This document shows, one piece after another, positions 62,237-64,000 of a DNA stretch of 64,000 nucleotides (the stretch's first letter is position 1; each line of letters starts with the position of its first letter). This DNA is from Cupriavidus phytohabitans. Its GTDB lineage: Bacteria; Pseudomonadota; Gammaproteobacteria; Burkholderiales; Burkholderiaceae. The translations under genes were made by a program, and so were the position numbers. The DNA lies in contig NZ_AUFE01000006.1 of the NCBI RefSeq assembly GCF_000426345.1, forward strand, positions 1-64,000, in the 5' to 3' direction. The notes beneath the pieces are model-generated. The model worked only from the letters and a program-made list of their open reading frames with translations, had not been told where the DNA came from and did no database searches.

Positions 62237-62878
62237 TCAAGCGGCGGCGCGGACGCCTTCACCCGCAACCTGCGCCAGCGCTGCGTCGCGCGTGAGCACG
62301 GTCGCGTACTTCTGCGCCATGTCGAACAGGTTGGCATCGTGCGGGCCGATGGCGCGGTCCCCCACGCAATCGGACACCACCAGCGGGCGGAAGCCCAGCG
62401 ACATCGCGTCGACCACGCTGGCGCGCACGCAGCCGCTGGTGACGCAGCCGGCCACCAGCAGCGTCTGCACGCCGCGCTGCGTCAGCCACGCCGCCAGCGA
62501 GGTGCCGAAGAACGCCGACGGCACCGTCTTGCGCACCACCAGCTCGCCCGGCGCGGGCGCCAGCTCGGGCACGATCTGGCTGTTGTGGCCATCTTCCTTC
62601 AGCGTCAGCATGCCGGGCACCTTCAGCGTGAAGATGTTGTGGTCGCTGTCGTCGTCGGCAAACACGATGCGGCTGTGCGCCACCGGCCAGCCCTGCTCGC
62701 GCGCGGCGCGCAGCAGCGGCTGCGTGTTGCGGATGGCCTCGGGGATATTGCCGCCGCCGAATACGGCCGGGTCGGCAAAGCCGTTGACGAAATCGATGAT
62801 CAGCAGGCCGTACGGCGCCTTGAGTTCCATCGACGCGCCGAAGCCCTGGCGCTGGTAGGTCTGCACTGCGTCATCCAT
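62237..62878 (-). CDS. nicF: Maleamate amidohydrolase NicF (isochorismatase fold)
   Basis: A 213-residue isochorismatase-fold hydrolase that should convert maleamate to maleate and ammonia, a late step of nicotinate breakdown. Catalytic residues are visible: Asp in LLIIDFVNGFADP near 27-40, Lys in ELVVRKTVPSAFFGT near 116-125 and Cys in VTSGCVRASVVDAM near 155. GDRAIGPHDANLFDM near 184 is typical of NicF. The start ATG 62878 overlaps nicX by eight bases, so translation is probably coupled. The frame to 62914 is ignored. Confidence 0.9.
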   Translation of the reverse strand: MDDAVQTYQRQGFGASMELKAPYGLLIIDFVNGFADPAVFGGGNIPEAIRNTQPLLRAAREQGWPVAHSRIVFADDDSDHNIFTLKVPGMLTLKEDGHNSQIVPELAPAPGELVVRKTVPSAFFGTSLAAWLTQRGVQTLLVAGCVTSGCVRASVVDAMSLGFRPLVVSDCVGDRAIGPHDANLFDMAQKYATVLTRDAALAQVAGEGVRAAA

Positions 62879-63950
62879 GGCGCGAATCCTTGTAGAGCGA
62901 TGCGGCGGGAGCATGGTGCCCGTCCATCACCTTGCCGCGCACCACCACCGGCTCGCCGTCGAGGCTGACCGTGCAGTGGCGCACCGGGATATCGATATGG
63001 CAGGCGGTGGTGCGGCTGCCGCCCGCTTCGTTGTTGGGGCCGAACGAGCACAGGAAATTGCCCTCGTAGGCGCGTGCGTCCATGCCGATGGTGGCCTCGC
63101 GGTCGTACATCGCCAGCGCCGACCAGCTTGCGCGCGGCTGCAGGCCCCAGCCGATATGCGACATCGCATACGCTTCGGGGTCGTTGAACGACGCCATGTA
63201 GTCGGCCAATAGCTCGGCATCGACACCGCCTTCGATGCGGCGCACGTAGCCCGCTTCGACCGTGATGCGGATCGGCGCCTGCAGATAGGATTTCATCGGC
63301 AGCAGGATGTCGCCGCGGTCGAGCACGATGGTGCCGTGGGTGCCGCCCTCGTCCGGCCAGGTCAGCACGAAGCCGCTCGGCCAGTGGTCCCAGCGGCCGG
63401 GCTCGTCGACAAAGCCGTACTCGCTGATCGCGGGGAATTCACCCAGGCGGCAACGCAGGTCCATGCCGGCATCGGACACGATATGCATCTCGCGCGCCTT
63501 GCCCAGCCGCTCGGTCGCGGCCTTGACGCGGGTGCGGTCGGCCTCGGTCGGTACCAGCCGTGCCAGCACCTCGGGCGGCTCCACCGCCAGCAGGATTCTG
63601 GTGCCGCCGGACAGGATCTCGTGCTGCTCGGGCGAGAACAGCAGCGTCATCAGGTCCAGCACCAGGTCGCTGGCCTTGAGCGCGGCAATCGCTGCCGGAT
63701 TGCCGGTCAGCGGCGTCGTGCCGAGATAGGCCAGCGCGTCGCGGCTGAGCGCCTTCTCGCCGTTGACCGGCGGCAGGTCGAGCCGGTTGACGATGGCGCC
63801 CATCGACTGCGCCGCCACCAGCGCCGTGCGCAGCGTCTGCGGATGCGTGGCCGCGCCGGTCAGCACGGTGACGGTCTGCCCCGGCTGCAGCTTCGACAGC
63901 GTCAGCACCTGCTTCCACGCCGCCGTCAGGTCGTAATCGCTTACGGGCAT
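62871..63950 (-). CDS. nicX: 2,5-dihydroxypyridine 5,6-dioxygenase NicX
   Basis: A 359-residue protein matching NicX, an iron-dependent ring-opening dioxygenase whose fold derives from M29 leucyl aminopeptidases. Recalled shared segments include TRILLAVEPPEVLARLVPTE near 127, EYGFVDEPGRWDHWPSGFVLTWP near 172-194 and SHIGWGLQPRASW near 258. ACHIDIPVRHC near 312 supplies His and Asp metal ligands. It opens 2,5-dihydroxypyridine to N-formylmaleamate. AAGGAGGG precedes the ATG. The stop overlaps the start of nicF; the upstream stop at 63964 is 14 bases away, so this is a tight operon. Confidence 0.92.
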   Translation of the reverse strand: MPVSDYDLTAAWKQVLTLSKLQPGQTVTVLTGAATHPQTLRTALVAAQSMGAIVNRLDLPPVNGEKALSRDALAYLGTTPLTGNPAAIAALKASDLVLDLMTLLFSPEQHEILSGGTRILLAVEPPEVLARLVPTEADRTRVKAATERLGKAREMHIVSDAGMDLRCRLGEFPAISEYGFVDEPGRWDHWPSGFVLTWPDEGGTHGTIVLDRGDILLPMKSYLQAPIRITVEAGYVRRIEGGVDAELLADYMASFNDPEAYAMSHIGWGLQPRASWSALAMYDREATIGMDARAYEGNFLCSFGPNNEAGGSRTTACHIDIPVRHCTVSLDGEPVVVRGKVMDGHHAPAASLYKDSRHG

Positions 63951-63963
63951 GTTCCCTCCTTGA

Positions 63964-64000
63964 TCAGGTCAGCGCAGCGCCGAGGAAGTCGCCGAAGGCG
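63964..64000 (-). CDS. C-terminal end of an upstream gene in the nic operon (partial)
   Basis: An open frame enters from the right edge and ends AFGDFLGAALT at TGA 63966-63964, 14 bases before nicX and in the same direction. Only 11 complete codons are seen, so the product cannot be named. NicD (N-formylmaleamate deformylase, alpha/beta hydrolase) is a natural candidate from pathway and position. Confidence 0.45.
   Translation of the reverse strand, partial: AFGDFLGAALT

Noticed and set aside
1-64000. Prophage, insertion sequence or genomic island
   Set aside because: No integrase, transposase or phage genes; the three tRNA loci show no obvious attachment-site duplications, and composition is uniform apart from short intergenic stretches.

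Overview
The window reads as chromosomal DNA of a GC-rich betaproteobacterium of the Burkholderiaceae, most likely Cupriavidus or a close Ralstonia relative. The basis is uniformly high GC, Burkholderiales-type porin and Bug solute-binding proteins, DUF2917 and DUF4136 proteins, and the order greB / spoT-rpoZ-gmk-yicC / kinase-phosphatase-rph-rdgB-hemW. Genus and species are inference from recognised proteins, not from a search. No prophage, insertion sequence, CRISPR array, rRNA operon or replication origin was seen.

Layout. 1-2.7 kb: end of a ureide (purine) breakdown unit (puuE, uraD), an outer-membrane porin and a small Cys-containing protein. 2.8-10.2 kb: central metabolism (maeB malic enzyme, a DUF4136 lipoprotein, pepN, fbp), then tRNA-Thr. 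10.5-31.3 kb: a mixed accessory stretch with ppk2, a BBE-type flavoenzyme, a CapA-like protein, a FapA/DUF342 protein, a methyltransferase, DUF1415, two convergent flavoproteins, two MocR regulators each with a divergent partner and a repeat-rich intergenic region, a tandem-PAS diguanylate cyclase, an LpxO-like hydroxylase, an AhpD-like protein, a PiuC-like dioxygenase, tRNA-fMet and tRNA-Arg. 31.4-41.5 kb: a nucleotide, RNA and stringent-response block (greB, spoT, rpoZ, gmk, yicC, a eukaryote-like Ser/Thr kinase with its PP2C phosphatase, rph, rdgB, hemW). 41.6-46.5 kb: a glycine-zipper lipoprotein, tRNA-Ser, a small HExxH protein and an osmoprotectant-type ABC importer. 47.2-53.9 kb: a pirin, REP-like repeats, a purine-nucleoside-type (BMP) ABC importer and a YkvA protein. 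54.0-57.3 kb: a four-gene minus-strand run (eamA, SDR, mgsA, qor). 57.4-64.0 kb: a locus that looks like nicotinate (vitamin B3) catabolism: a Bug binding protein, a NicR-like MarR regulator, a NicB-like molybdenum hydroxylase subunit, a TetR regulator, nicF, nicX and the last codons of an upstream gene.

How the genes work together. The right-end locus can be read as uptake (Bug), ring hydroxylation (NicB-like), ring opening (NicX) and maleamate deamidation (NicF), with two candidate regulators. The iron-sulfur partner, the 6-hydroxynicotinate monooxygenase and the deformylase are not visible, and the last of these may be the gene cut by the window end. The central block groups SpoT, the omega subunit that helps RNA polymerase sense ppGpp, GMP kinase, a transcript-cleavage factor and RNA-processing enzymes beside a kinase/phosphatase pair. 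The most novel-looking items are a possible structured small RNA at about 14.79-14.95 kb, a duplicated PAS variant in the diguanylate cyclase, an SDR without the usual Tyr/Lys pair, and palindromic or repeat-rich operators at three regulator genes.
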